Source of the DNA: Euonymus europaeus
Taxonomy: Eukaryota; Streptophyta; Magnoliopsida; Celastrales; Celastraceae
DNA: 64,000 nt
NCBI GenBank assembly: GCA_963580455.1
Contig: OY756966.1
Coordinates: 13,581,001 to 13,645,000 of the forward strand
Reading direction: 5' to 3'
Part shown: positions 14,101 to 26,430 of the stretch, one piece after another
Layout: each line of letters starts with the position of its first letter
Position numbering within the stretch: the stretch's first letter is position 1
Notes under the pieces: generated by a model
What the model saw: only the letters and a program-made list of their open reading frames with translations
Database searches by the model: none
Told to the model about the DNA's origin: nothing
Translations under genes and position numbers: made by a program

Positions 14101-14375
14101 AGAACAATAAAAAGTCTATCCCGAGCAACTTTGATAGTCCGAAGTTGCTCAACTCTCTCTATGGAGGAGCTTTTAACGGTTTTGTCAATTTGTCATAGAA
14201 AGTTGGTGTTTTGGCATCGAAAAAATGTAGGAAGCTTATACTCGCAAAGTTTGACATAGAAGAACAATAAAAAGTCTATCCCGAACAACTTTGATAGTCC
14301 GAAGTTGCCCAACTCTCTCTATGGAGGAGCTTTTAACGGTTTTGTCTATTTGTCATAGAAAGTTGGTGTTTTGGC
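11150..14375 (+). repeat. higher-order repeat, copy C (about 3.2 kb, 20 units)
   Basis: Matches copy A from TTCGTCAAAC (3471 versus 11149-11150) to just before the TTTTGGACTC unit of copy B. The offset is 7678, changing to 7679 because C has the full GAAGAACAATA where A and B lost a base. It agrees with A rather than B at CCAATCAAC...AGTTCG (about 13321) and CTCTCTGTATGGAGGAAC (about 13515), and it has the CTCGCAAAG unit near 14241 like A at 6561. So C derives from an A-like unit, not from B. It ends where TTTTGGACTC would be expected but TTTTGGCATC is found (14369). Confidence 0.85.
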
Positions 14376-15449
14376 ATCGAAATAATGTAGGAAGCTTATA
14401 CTCGTAAAATTTGACATTGAAGAACAATTAAAAGTTTATCCCAAGCAACTTTGATAGTCCGAAGTTGCTCAACTCTCTCTATGAGGGAGCTTTTAACGGT
14501 TTTGTCCATTTGTCATAGAAAGTGGGTTTTTTGGCATCCAAATAATATTGGAAGCTTATACTCATAAAATTTGACATAGAAGAACAATAAAAATTGTACA
14601 TCGAGCAACTTTCACAGTCCGAAGTTGCTCAACTCTCTCTATGGAGGAGCTTTTAACGGTTTTGTCCATTTGTCATAGAAAGTTGGTGTTTTGGCATCAA
14701 AATAATGTAGGAAGCTTATACTCGTAAAATTTGACATATGAGAACAATAGAAATTGTACACCGAGCAACTTTGATGGTCCGAAGTTGCTCAACTCCATCT
14801 ATGGAGGAGCTTTTAACGGTTTTGTCCATTTGTCATAGAAAGTTGGTGTTTTGGCATCGAAATAATGTAAAAAGCTTATACTCATAAAATTTGACATATA
14901 AGAACAATAGAAATTGTACACCGAGCAACTTTGATGGTCCGAAGTTGCTCAACTTTCTCTATGGAGGAGCTTTTAACGGTTTTGTCCATTTGTCATAGAA
15001 AGTTGGTGTTTTCGCATCGAAATAATGTAGGAAGCTTATACTCGTAAAATTTGACATAGAAGAACAATAAAAAGTCTATCCCGAGCAACTTTGATAGTCC
15101 GAAGTTGCTCAACTCTCTCTATGGAGGAGCTTTTAACGGTTTTGTCAATTTGTCATAGAAAGTTGGTGTTTTGGCATCGAAAAAATGTAGGAAGCTTATA
15201 CTCGTAAAGTTTGACATAGAAGAACAATAAAAAGTCTATCCTGAACAACTTTGATAGTCCGAAGTTGCTCAACTCTCTCTATGGCGGAGCTTTTAACGGT
15301 TTTGTCTATTTGTCCTAGAAAGTTGGTGTTTTGGCATCGAAATAATGTAGGAAGCTTATACTCGTAAAATTTTACATAGAAGAACAATAAAAAGTCTATC
15401 CCGAGCAACTTTCACAGTTCGAAGTTGCTCAACTCTCTCTATGGAGGAG
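14376..15449 (+). repeat. fragments of the 3.2-3.7 kb higher-order repeat
   Basis: About 14376-14710 repeats about 9576-9910 (offset 4800, 30 units): GACATTGAAGAAC, TTTATCCCAAGC and the CCAAATAATATTGG unit. About 14711-15260 repeats about 13750-14300 (offset 960, 6 units): two B-type units, then TTTTCGCATCG, then GTCAATTTGTC with CGAAAAAATG. After this the unit types that mark the left 14 kb become rarer. Confidence 0.7.
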
Positions 15450-18025
15450 CTTTTAACGGTTTTGCCCATTTGTCAAAGAAAGTTGGGGTTTTGGCATCGA
15501 AATAATCTCTGAAGCTTATACTCGTAAAATTTGACATATGAGAACAATAGAAATTGTACACCGAGCAACTTTGATGGTCCGAAGTTGCTGAACTCTCTCT
15601 ATGGAGGAGCTTTTAACGGTTTTGTCCATTTGTCATAGAAAGTTGGTGTTTTGGCATCGAAATAATGTAAGAAGCTTATACTCATAAAATTTGACATATA
15701 AGAACGATAGAAATTGTACACCGAGCAACTTTGATGGTCCGAAGTTGCTCAACTCTCTCTATGGAGGAGCTTTTAACGGTTTTGTCCATTTGTCATAGAA
15801 AGTTGGTGTTTTGGCATCGAAATAATGTAGGAAGCTTATACTCGTAAAATTTGACATAGAAGAACAATAAAAAGTCTATCCCGAGTAACTTTGATAGTCC
15901 GAAGTTGCTCAACTCTCTCTATGGAGGAGCTTTTAACGGTTTTGTCCATTTGTCAAAGAAAGTTGGTTTTTTGGCATCGAAATAATCTAGGAAGCTTATA
16001 CTCGTAAAATTTGACATAGAAGAACAATAAAAAGTCTATCCCGAGCAACTTTGATAGTCCGAAGTTGCTCTACTTTCTCTATGGAGGAGCTTTTAACGGT
16101 TTTGTCCATTTGTCATAGAAAGTTGGTTTTTTGGCATCGAAATAATGTAGGAAGCTTATACTCGTAAAATTTGACATAGAAGAACAATAAAAAGTCTATC
16201 TCGAGCAACATTGATAGTCCGAAGTTGCTCAACTCTCTCTATGGAGGAGCTTTTAACGGTTTTGTCCATTTGTCATAGAAAGTTTGTGTTTTGGCATGAA
16301 AATAATGTAGGAAGCTTATACTCGTAAAATTTTACACAGAAGAACAATAAAAAGTCTATCCCGAGCAACTTTCACCGTCCGAAGTTGCTCAACTCTCTCT
16401 ATTGAGGAGCTTTTAACGGTTTTGTCTATTTGTCATAGAAAGTTGGTGTTTTGGCATCGAAATAATGTAGGAAGCTTATACTCATAAAATTTGACATTGA
16501 AGAACAATTAAAAGTCTATCCCGAGCAACTTTGATAGTCCGAAGTTGCTCAACTCTCTCTATGGAGGAGCTTTTAACGGTTTTGTCTATTTGTCATAGAA
16601 AGTTGGTGTTTTGGCCTCGAAATAGTGTAGAAAGCTTATAATCGTAAAATTTGACATAGCAGAACAATAAAAAGTCTATCCCGAGCAACTTTCACAGTCC
16701 GAAGTTGCTCAACTCTCTTTATGGAGGGGCTTTTAACGGTTTTGCCATTTGTCGAAGAAAGTTGGTGTTTTGGCATCGAAATAATCTCTGAATCTTATAC
16801 TCGTAAAATTTGACATATGAGAACAATAAAAATTGTACACCGAGCAACTTTGATGGTCCGAAGTTGCTGAACTCTCTCTATGGAGGAGTTTTTAACGATT
16901 TTGTCCATTTGTCATAGAAAGTTGGTGTTTTGGCATCGAAATAATGTAAGAAGCTTATACTCATAAAATTTGACATATAAGAACAATAGAAATTTTACAC
17001 CGAGCAACTTTGATGGTCCGAAGATGCTCAACTCTCTCTATGGAGGAGCTTTTAACGGTTTTGTCCATTTGTCATAGAAAGTTGGTGTTTTGGCATCGAA
17101 ATAATGTAGGAAGATTATACTCGTAAAATTTGACATAGAAGAACAATAAAAAGTCTATCCCGAGCAACTTTGATAGTCCGACGTTGCTCAACTCTCTCTA
17201 TGGAGGAGCTTTTAACGGTTTTGTCCATTTGTCAAAGAAAGTTGGTTTTTTGGCATCGAAATAATGTAGGAAGCTTATACTCGTAAAATTTGACATAGAA
17301 GAACAATAAAAAGTTTATCCCGAGCAACTTTGATAGTCCGAAGTTGCTCAACTCTCTCTATGGAGGAGCTTTTAACGGTTTTGTCAATTTGTCATAGAAA
17401 GTTGGTTTTTTGGCATCGAAATAATGTATGAAGCTTATACTCGTAAAATTTGACATAGAAGAACAATAAAAAGTCTATCCCGAGCAACTTTGATAGTCCG
17501 AAGTTGCTCAACTCTCTCTATGGAGGAGCTTTTAACGGTGTTGTCCATTTGTCATAGAAAGTTGGTGTTTTGGCATCAAAATAATGTAGGAAGCTTATAC
17601 TCATAAAATTTTACATAGAAGAACAATAAAAAGTCTATCCCGAGCAACTTTCACTGTCCGAAGTTGCTCAACTCTCTCTATGGAGGAGCTTTTAACGGTT
17701 TTGCCCATTTGTCAAAGAAAGTCGGTGTTTTGGCATCGAAATAATCTCTGAAGCTTATACTCGTAAAATTTGACATATGAGAACAATAGAAATTGTACAC
17801 CGAGCAACTTTGATGGTCCGAAGTTGCTGAACACTCTCTATGGAGGAGCTTTTAACGGTTTTGTCCATTTGTCATAGAAAGTTGGTGTTTTGGCATCGAA
17901 ATAATGTGAGAAGCTTATACTCATAAAATTTGACATATAAGAACAATAGAAATTGTACACCGAGCAACTTTGATGGTCCGAAGTTGCTCAACTCTCTCTA
18001 TGGAGGAGCTTTTAACGGTTTTGTC
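15450..18025 (+). repeat. long-range duplicated block, copy 1
   Basis: About 15450-16200 matches about 23130-23930 (offset 7679): GCCCATTTGTCAAAG, a B pair whose second member has ACGATAG, then CGAGTAAC. About 16740-18025 matches about 23938-25223 (offset 7198), including a shared one-base loss in GCCATTTGTC, TTTTACACCGAG, GAAGATGCTC and the HindIII-less AAGATTATAC (17111 and 24309). The offset drop of 481 means copy 2 lacks three units present here, about 16200-16740, or copy 1 gained them. Confidence 0.8.
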
Positions 18026-19659
18026 CATTTGTCATAGAAAGTTGGTGTTTTGGCATCGAAATAATGTAGGAAGCTTATACTCGTAAAATTTGACATAGAA
18101 GAAAAATAAAAAGTCTATCCCGAGCAACTTTGATAGTCCGAAGTTGCTCAACTCTCTCTATGGAGGAGCTTTTAACGGTTTTATCCATTAGTCATAGAAA
18201 GTTGGTTTTTTGGCATCGAAATAATGTAGGAAGCTTATACTCGTAAAAATTGACATAGAAGAATAATAAAAAGTCTATCCCAAGCAACTTTCACAGTCCG
18301 AAGTTGTTCAACTCTCTCTATGGAGGAGCTTTTAACGGTTTTGTCCATTTGTCATAGAAAGTTGGTGTTTTGGCACCGAAATAATGTAGGAAGCTTATAC
18401 TCGTAAAAATTGACATAGAAGAATAATAAAAAGTCTATCCCAATCAACTTTCACAGTCCGAAGTTGTTCAACTCTCTCTATGGAGGAGCTTTTAACGGTT
18501 TTGTCCATTTGTCATAGAAAGTTGGTGTTTTGGCACCGAAATAATGTAGGAAGCTTATACTCGTAAAATTTGACATAAAAGAACAATAAAAAGTCTATCC
18601 CGAGCAACTTTGATCGTCCGAAGTTGTTCAACTCTCTCTATGGAGGAGCTTTTAACGGTTTTGTCCATTTGTCATAGAAAGTTGGTGTTTTGTGACCGAA
18701 ATAATGTAGGAAGCTTATACTCATAAAATTTGACATAGAAGAACAATAAAAAGTCTATCCCGAGCAACTTTCACAGTCCGAAGTTGCTCAACTATCTCTA
18801 TTGAGGAGCTTTTAACGGTTTCATCCATTTGTTAAAGAAAGTTGGTGTTTTGGCATCGAAATAATCTAGGAAGCTTATACTCATAAAATTTGACATATAA
18901 GAACAATAGATATTGTACACCGAGCAACTTTGATGGTCTGAAGTTGCTCAACTCTCTCTATGGAGGAGCTTTTAACGGTTTTGTCCATTTGTCATAGAAA
19001 GTTGGTGTTTTGGCATCGAAATAATGTAGGAAGCTTATACTCGTAAAAATTGACATAGAAGAATAATAAAAAGTCTATCCCAAGCAACTTTCACAGTCCG
19101 AAGTTGCTCAACTATCTCTATGGAGGAGCTTTTAACGGTTTTGTCCATTTGTCATAGAAAGTTGGTGTTTTGGCACCGAAATATTGTAGGAAGCTTATAC
19201 TCGTAAAATTTGACATAGAAGAACAATAAAAAGTATATCCCGAGCAACTTTCACAGTCCGAAGTTGCTCAACTCTCTCTATGGAGGAGCTTTTAACGGTT
19301 TCGTCCATTTGTCAAATAAAGTTGGTGTTTTGGCATCGAAATAATCTAGGAAGCTTATACTCATAAAATTTGACATATAAGAACAATAGAAATTGTACAC
19401 CGAGCAACTTTGATGGTCCGAAGTTGCTCAACTCTCTCTATGGGGGAGCATTTAACGGTTTTGTCCATTTGTCATAGAAAGTTGGTGTTTTGGCATCGAA
19501 ATAATGTAGGAAGCTTATACTCGTAAAAATTGACATAGAAGAATAATAAAAAGTCTATCCCAAGCAACTTTCACAGTCCGAAGTTGCTCAACTATCTCTA
19601 TGGGGGAGCTTTTAACGGTTTTGTCCATTTGTCAAAGAAAGTTTGTGTTTTGTCATCGA
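18026..19659 (+). repeat. mixed region rich in GGCACCG and CCCAAGCAAC units
   Basis: Three kinds of unit alternate. One has AAAAATTGACATAGAAGAATAATAAAAAG with CCCAAGCAAC or CCCAATCAAC and a GTTGTTC right arm. One has TGTGACCG with GATCGTCCG. One is B-like with CATATAAGAACAATAG. About 18230-18780 recurs at about 25908-26450 (offset 7678), extending the neighbouring long-range duplication. TTTCGTCCATTTG and TTTCATCCATTTG units occur near 18820 and 19300. Confidence 0.7.
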
Positions 19660-21099
19660 AATAATCTAGGAAGCTTATACTCATAAAATTTGACATATAA
19701 GAACAATATAAATTGTACACTGAGCAACTTTGATGGTCCGAAGTTGCTCAACTCTCTCTATGGAGGAGCTTTTAACGGTTTTGTCCATTTGTCATAGAAA
19801 GTTGGTGTTTTGGCATCGAAATAATGTAGGAAGCTTATACTCGTAAAAATTGACATAGAAGAATAATAAAAAGTCTATCCCAAACAACTTTCACAGTCCG
19901 AAGTTGTTCAACTCTCTCTATGGAGGAGCTTTTAACGGTTTTGTCCATTTGTCAAAGAAAGTTGGTGTTTTGTGATCGAAATAATCTAGGAAGCTTATAC
20001 ACATAAAATTTGACATATAAGAACAATAGAAAGTCTATCCCGAGAAACTTTGATAGTCCGAAGTCGCTCAACTCTCTCTACGGAGGAGATTTTAGCGGTT
20101 TTGTCCATTTGTCATAGAAAGTTGGTTTTTTTGCATTGAAACATTGTAGGAAGCTTATACTCGTAAAATTTGACATCGAAGAACAATAAAAAGTCTATCC
20201 CGAACAACTTTCACAGTCCGAAGTTGCTCAACTCTCTCTATGGAGGAGCTTTTAACGGTTTTTTCCATTTGTCAAAGAAAATTGGTGTTTTGCCTTCGAA
20301 ATAATGTAGGAAGCTTATACTCGTAAAATTTGACATAGAAGAACAATAAAAAAGTCTATCCCGAACAATTTTGACAGTTCGAAGTTGCTCAACTCTCTCA
20401 ATGGAGGAGCTTTTAACGGTTTTGTCTATTTTTATATAAAGTTGGTGTTTTATCATCGAAATAATTTAGGAAGCTTATACTCGTAAAAGTTGACATAGAA
20501 GAACAATAAAAAGTCTATCCCGAGCAAGTTTGATAGTCCGAAGTTGCTCAACTCTCTCTATGGAGGAGCTTTTAACGATTTTGCCCATTTGTCAAAGAAA
20601 GTTGGTATTTTGGCATCGAAATAATCTCTGAAGCTTATACTCGTAAAATTTGACATATGAGAACAATAGAAATTGTACACCGAGCAACTTTGATGGTCCG
20701 AAGTTGCTGAACTCTCTCTATGGAGGAGCTTTTAACGGTTTTGTCCATTTGTCATAGAAAGTTGGTGTTTTGGCATCGAAATAATGTAAGAAGCTTATAC
20801 TCATAACATTTGACATATAAGAACGATAGAAATTGTACACCGAGCAACTTTGATGGTCCGAAGTTGCTCAACTCTCTCTATGGAGGAGCTTTTAACGGTT
20901 TTGTCCATTTGTCATAGAAAGTTGGTGTTTTGGCATCGAAATATTGTAGGAAGCTTATACTCGTAAAAATTGACATAGAAGAACAATAAAAAGTCTATCC
21001 CAAGCATCTTTCACAGTCCGAAGTTGCTCAACTCTCTCTATGGAGGAGCTTTTAACGGTTTTGTCCATTTGTCAAAGAAAGTTGGTGTTTTGTGATCGA
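19660..21099 (+). repeat. 9-unit (1440-bp) higher-order repeat, copy 1
   Basis: Repeated directly downstream at offset 1440. Markers in order: TGTGATCG or TGTCATCG unit; CGAGAAACTT with GGAGGAGATTTTAGCGG (about 20080); GCATTGAAACATTG (about 20135); ATCGAAGAACAAT; GGTTTTTTCC with GAAAATTGG and GCCTTCG (about 20290); the AAAAAAGTC plus TATTTTTATATAAAG unit (about 20340-20440); AAAAGTTGAC with CGAGCAAGTT; then two B-type units. Confidence 0.82.
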
Positions 21100-22399
21100 A
21101 ATAATCTAGGAAGCTTATACTCATAAAATTTGACATATAAGAACAATAGAAATTGTACACCGAGCAACTTTGATGGTCCGAAGTTGCTCAACTCTCTCTA
21201 TGGAGGAGCTTTTAACGGTTTTGTCCATTTGTCATAGAAAGTTGGTGTTTTGGCATCGAAATAATGTAGGAAGCTTATACTCGTAAAAATTGACATAGAA
21301 GAATAATAAAAAGTCTATCCCAAGCAACTTTCACAGTCCGAAGTTGTTCAACTCTCTCTATGGAGGAGCTTTTAACGGTTTTGTCCATTTGTCAAAGAAA
21401 GTTGGTGTTTTGTGATCGAAATAATCTAGGAAGCTTATACTCATAAAATTTGACATATAAGAACAATAGAAAGTCTATCCCGAGAAACTTTGATAGTCCA
21501 AAGTTGCTCAACTCTCTCTACGGAGGAGATTTTAGCGGTTTTGTCCATTTGTCATAGAAAGTTGGTTTTTTTGCATTGAAACATTGTAGGAAGTTTATAC
21601 TCGTAAAATTTGACATCGAAGAACAATAAAAAGTCTATCCCGAACAACTTTCACAGTCCGAAGTTGCCCAACTCTCTCTATGGAGGAGCTTTTAACGGTT
21701 TTTTCCATTTGTCAAAGAAAATTGGTGTTTTGCCTTCGAAATAATGTAAGAAGCTTATACTCGTAAAATTTGACATAGAAGAACAATAAAAAAGTCTATC
21801 CCGAGCAATTTTGATAGTTCGGAGTTGCTCAACTCTCTCAATGGAGGAGCTTTTAACGGTTTTGTCTATTTTTATATAAAGTTGGTGTTTTATCATCGAA
21901 ATAATTTAGGAAGCTTATACTCGTAAAAGTTGACATAGAAGAACAATAAAAAGTCTATCCCGAGCAAGTTTGATTGTCCGAAGTTGCTCAACTCTCTCTA
22001 TGGAGGAGCTTTTAACGGTTTTGCCCATTTGTCAAAGAAAGTTGGTGTTTTGGCATCGAAATAATCTCTGAAGCTTATACTCGTAAAATTTGACATATGA
22101 GAACAATAGAAATTGTACACCGAGCAACTTTGATGGTCCGAAGTTGCTGAACTCTCTCTATGGAGGAGCTTTTAACGGTTTTGTCCATTTGTCATAGAAA
22201 GTTGGTGTTTTGGCATCGAAATAATGTAAGAAGCTTATACTCATAAAATTTGACATATAAGAACGATAGAAATTGTACACCGAGCAACTTTGATGGTCCG
22301 AAGTTGCTCAACTCTCTCTATGGAGGAGCTTTTAACGGTTTTGTCCATTTGTAATAGAAAGTTGGTGTTTTGGCATCGAAATATTGTAGGAAGCTTATA
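21100..22399 (+). repeat. 9-unit higher-order repeat, copy 2
   Basis: Same marker order as the preceding 1440-bp copy at constant offset. Private changes include AAGTTTATAC (21592), CAGTCCGAAGTTGCCC (about 21655) and GTTCGGAGTTGC (about 21818). The following 7-unit copy shares all three, so that copy was made from this one and not from copy 1. Confidence 0.82.
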
Positions 22400-23503
22400 C
22401 TCGTAAAATTTGACATAGAAGAATAATAAAAAGTCTATCCCAAGCAACTTTCACAGTCCGAAGTTGTTCAACTCTCTCTATGGAGGAGCTTTTAACGGTT
22501 TTGTCCATTTGTCAAAGAAAGTTGGTGTTTTGTGATCGAAATAATCTAGGAAGCTTATACTCATAAAATTTGACATATAAGAACAATAGAAAGTCTATCC
22601 CGAGAAACTTTGATAGTCCGAAGTTGCTCAACTCTCTCTACGGAGGAGATTTTAGCGGTTTTGTCCATTTGTCATAGAAAGTTGGTTTTTTTGCATTGAA
22701 ACATTGTAGGAAGTTTATACTCGTAAAATTTGACATCGAAGAACAATAAAAAGTCTATCCCGAACAACTTTCACAGTCCGAAGTTGCCCAACTCTCTCTA
22801 TGGAGGAGCTTTTAACGGTTTTTTCCATTTGTCAAAGAAAATTGGTGTTTTGCCTTCGAAATAATGTAAGAAGCTTATACTCGTAAAATTTGACATAGAA
22901 GAACAATAAAAAAGTCTATCCCGAGCAATTTTGATAGTTCGGAGTTGCTCAACTCTCTCAATGGAGGAGCTTTTAACGGTTTTGTCTATTTTTATATAAA
23001 GTTGGTGTTTTATCATCGAAATAATTTAGGAAGCTTATACTCGTAAAAGTTGACATAGAAGAACAATAAAAAGTCTATCCCGAGCAAGTTTGATTGTCCG
23101 AAGTTGCTCAACTCTCTCTATGGAGGAGCTTTTAACGGTTTTGCCCATTTGTCAAAGAAAGTTGGTGTTTTGGCATCGAAATAATCTCTGAAGCTTATAC
23201 TCGTAAAATTTGACATATGAGAACAATAGAAATTGTACACCGAGCAACTTTGATGGTCCGAAGTTGCTGAACTCTCTCTATGGAGGAGCTTTTAACGGTT
23301 TTGTCCATTTGTCATAGAAAGTTGGTGTTTTGGCATCGAAATAATGTAAGAAGCTTATACTCATAAAATTTGACATATAAGAACGATAGAAATTGTACAC
23401 CGAGCAACTTTGATGGTCCGAAGTTGCTCAACTCTCTCTATGGAGGAGCTTTTAACGGTTTTGTCCATTTGTAATAGAAAGTTGGTGTTTTGGCATCGAA
23501 ATA
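22400..23503 (+). repeat. 7-unit (1120-bp) partial copy of the preceding higher-order repeat
   Basis: Matches about 21280-22383 at offset 1120, including AAGTTTATAC (22712), GTTGCCC and GTTCGGAGTTGC. Two units of the 9-unit period (the B-type unit and one neighbour after TGTGATCG) are absent. The third copy also shares GTAATAG with copy 2 (22352 and 23472). The block therefore moved by unequal exchange two units out of register. Confidence 0.8.
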
Positions 23504-25223
23504 ATGTAGGAAGCTTATACTCGTAAAATTTGACATAGAAGAACAATAAAAAGTCTATCCCGAGTAACTTTGATAGTCCGAAGTTGCTCAACTCTCTCTA
23601 TGGAGGAGCTTTTAACGGTTTTGTCCATTTGTCAAAGAAAGTTGGCTTTTTGGCATCGAAATAATGTAGGAAGCTTATACTCGTAAAATTTGACATAGAA
23701 GAACAATAAAAGTCTATCCCGAGCAACTTTGATAGTCCGAAGTTGCTCAACTCTCTCTATGGAGGAGCTTTTAACGGTTTTGTCCATTTGTCATAGAAAG
23801 TTGGTTTTTTGGCATCGAAATAATGTAGGAAGCTTATACTCGTAAAATTTGACATAGAAGAACAATAAAAAGTCTATCCCGAGCAACTTTGATAGTCCGA
23901 AGTTGCTCAACTCTCTCTATGGAGGAGCTTTTAACGGTTTCGCCATTTGTCAATGAAAGTTGGTGTTTTGGCATCGAAATAATCTCTGAAGCTTATACTC
24001 GTAAAATTTGACATATGAGAACAATAGAAATTGTACACCGAGCAACTTTGATGGTCCGAAGTTGCTGAACTCTCTCTATGGAGGAGTTTTTAACGGTTTT
24101 GTCCATTTGTCATAGAAAGTTGGTGTTTTGGCATCGAAATAATGTAAGAAGCTTATACTCATAAAATTTGACATATAAGAACAATAGAAATTTTACACCG
24201 AGCAACTTTGATGGTCCGAAGATGCTCAACTCTCTCTATGGAGGAGCTTTTAACGGTTTTGTCCATTTGTCATAGAAAGTTGGTGTTTTGGCATCGAAAT
24301 AATGTAGGAAGATTATACTCGTAAAATTTGACATAGAAGAACAACAAAAAGTCTATCCCGAGCAACTTTGATAGTCCGAAGTTGCTCAACTCTCTCTATG
24401 GAGGAGTTTTTAACGGTTTTGTCCATTTGTCAAAGAAAGTTGGTTTTTTGGCATCGAAATAATGTTGGAAGCTTAGACTCGTAAAATTTGACATAGAAGA
24501 ACAATAAAAAGTTTATCCCGAGCAACTTTGATAGTCCGAAGTTGCTCAACTCTCTCTATGGAGGAGCTTTTAACGGTTTTGTCCATTTGTCATAGAAAGT
24601 TGGTTTTTTGGCATCGAAATAATGTAGGAAGCTTATACTCGTAAAATTTGACATAGAAGAACAATAAAAAGTCTATCCCGAGCAACTTTGATATTCCGAA
24701 GTTGCTCAACTCTCTCTATGGAGGAGCTTTTAACGGTTTTGTCCATTTGTCATAGAAAGTTGGTGTTTTGGCATCAAAATAATGTAGGAAGCTTATACTC
24801 GTAAAATTTTACATAGAAGAACAATAAAAAGTCTATCCCGAGCAACTTTCACTGTCCGAAGTTGCTCAACTCTCTCTATGGAGGAGCTTTTAACGGTTTT
24901 GCCCATTTGTCAAAGAAAGTCGGTGTTTTGGCATCGAAATAATCTCTGAAGCTTATACTCATAAAATTTGACATATGAGAACAATAGAAATTGTACACCG
25001 AGCAACTTTGATGGTCCGAAGTTGCTGAACAATCTCTATGGAGGAGCTTTTAACGGTTTTGTCCATTTGTCATAGAAAGTTGGTGTTTTGGCATCGAAAT
25101 AATGTAAGAAGCTTATACTCATAAAATTTGACATATAAGAACGATAGAAATTGTACACTGAGCAACTTTGATGGTCCGAAGTTGCTCAACTCTCTCTATG
25201 GAGGAGCTTTTAACGGTTTTGTC
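23504..25223 (+). repeat. long-range duplicated block, copy 2 (three units shorter)
   Basis: Carries the same run of rare variants as about 15830-18025: CGAGTAAC, a GCCATTTGTC unit short by one base, TTTTACACCGAG, GAAGATGCTC, AAGATTATAC, CACTGTCCG and AAAGTCGG. Offsets are 7679 before and 7198 after a three-unit gap. Private changes include TTTCGCCATTTGTCAATG (about 23938) and GATATTCCG (about 24690). It ends at GTCAGTTTGTC (about 25223). Confidence 0.8.
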
Positions 25224-26430
25224 AGTTTGTCATAGAAAGTTGGTGTTTTGGCATCGAAAAAATGTAGGAAGCTTATACTCGTAAAGTTTGACATAGAAGA
25301 ACAATAAAAAGTCTATCCCGAACAACTTTGATAGTCCGAAGTTGCTCAACTCTCTCTATGGAGGAGCTTTTAACTGTTTTGTCTATTTGTCATAGAAAGT
25401 TGGTGTTTTGGCATCGAAATAATGTAGGAAGCTTATAATCGTAAAATTTGACATAGCAGAACAATAAAAAGTCTATCCCGATCAACTTTCACAGTCCGAA
25501 GTTGCTCAACTCTCTCTATGGAGGAGCTTTTAACGGTTTTGCCCATTTGTCAAAGAAACTTGGTGTTTTGGCATCGAAATAATCTCTGAAGCTTATACTC
25601 GTAAAATTTGACATATGAGAACAATAGAAATTGTACACCGAGCAACTTTGATGGTCCGAAGTTGCTGAACACTCTCTATGGAGGAGCTTTTAACGGTTTT
25701 GTCCATTTGTCATAGAAAGTTGGTGTTTTGGCATCGAAATAATGTAAGAAGCTTATACTCATAAAATTTGACATATAAGAACGATAGAAATTGTACACCG
25801 AGCAACTTTGATGGTCCGAAGTTGCTCAACTCTCTCTATGGAGGAGCTTTTAACGGTTTTGTCCATTTGTCATAGAAAGTTGGTGTTTTGGCATCGAAAT
25901 AATGTAGGAAGCTTATACTCGTAAAATTTGACATAGAAGAATAATAAAAAGTCTATCCCAAGCAACTTTCACAGTCCGAAGTTGTTCAACTCTCTCTATG
26001 GAGGAGCTTTTAACGGTTTTGTCCATTTGTCATAGAAAGTTGGTGTTTTGGCACCGAAATAATGTAGAAAGCTTATACTCGTAAAAATTGACATAGAAGA
26101 ATAATAAAAAGTCTATCCCAATCAACTTTCACAGTCCGAAGTTGTTCAACTCTCTCTATGGAGGAGTTTTAACGGTTTTGTCCATTTGTCATAGAAAGTT
26201 GGTGTTTTGGCACCGAAATAATGTAGGAAGCTTATACTCGTAAAATTTGACATAGAAGAACAGTAAAAAGTCTATCCCGAGCAACTTTGATCGTCCGAAG
26301 TTGTTCAACTCTCTCTATGGAGGAGCTTCTAACGGTTTTGTCCATTTGTCTTAGAAAGTTGGTGTTTTGTGACCGAAATAATGTAGGAAGCTTATACTCA
26401 TTAAATTTGACATAGAAGAACAATAAAAGT
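25224..26430 (+). repeat. patch of left-array unit types, then resumed long-range copy
   Basis: About 25224-25907 holds unit types characteristic of the first 14 kb: CGAAAAAATG, TTTTAACTGTTTTG, CATAGCAG with TTCACAG, GCCCATTTG, then two B units. From about 25908 the sequence again follows 18230 onward at offset 7678, with CAATCAAC units and GATCGTCCG. A one-base loss in GGAGTTTTAACGG lies near 26165, and GGAGCTTCTAACGG near 26325. Confidence 0.7.

Noticed and set aside
15411..15430. Pol III B box, suggested by AGTTCGAAG variants
   Set aside because: The GTTCGA core is followed by AGTTGC instead of the required CC, no A box stands at the right distance, and most units have AGTCCGAAG.
18241..18480. 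Compensatory changes in the ordinary 9-bp arms (CCCAAGCAAC with GTTGTTC)
   Set aside because: The G-to-A change on the left and the C-to-T change on the right are at non-partner positions, so pairing is weakened at two places instead of being restored.
20461..20480. Telomere-like TTTAGG in a unit reading AATTTAGGAAGC
   Set aside because: It is a single point variant of AATGTAGG, not repeated in tandem.
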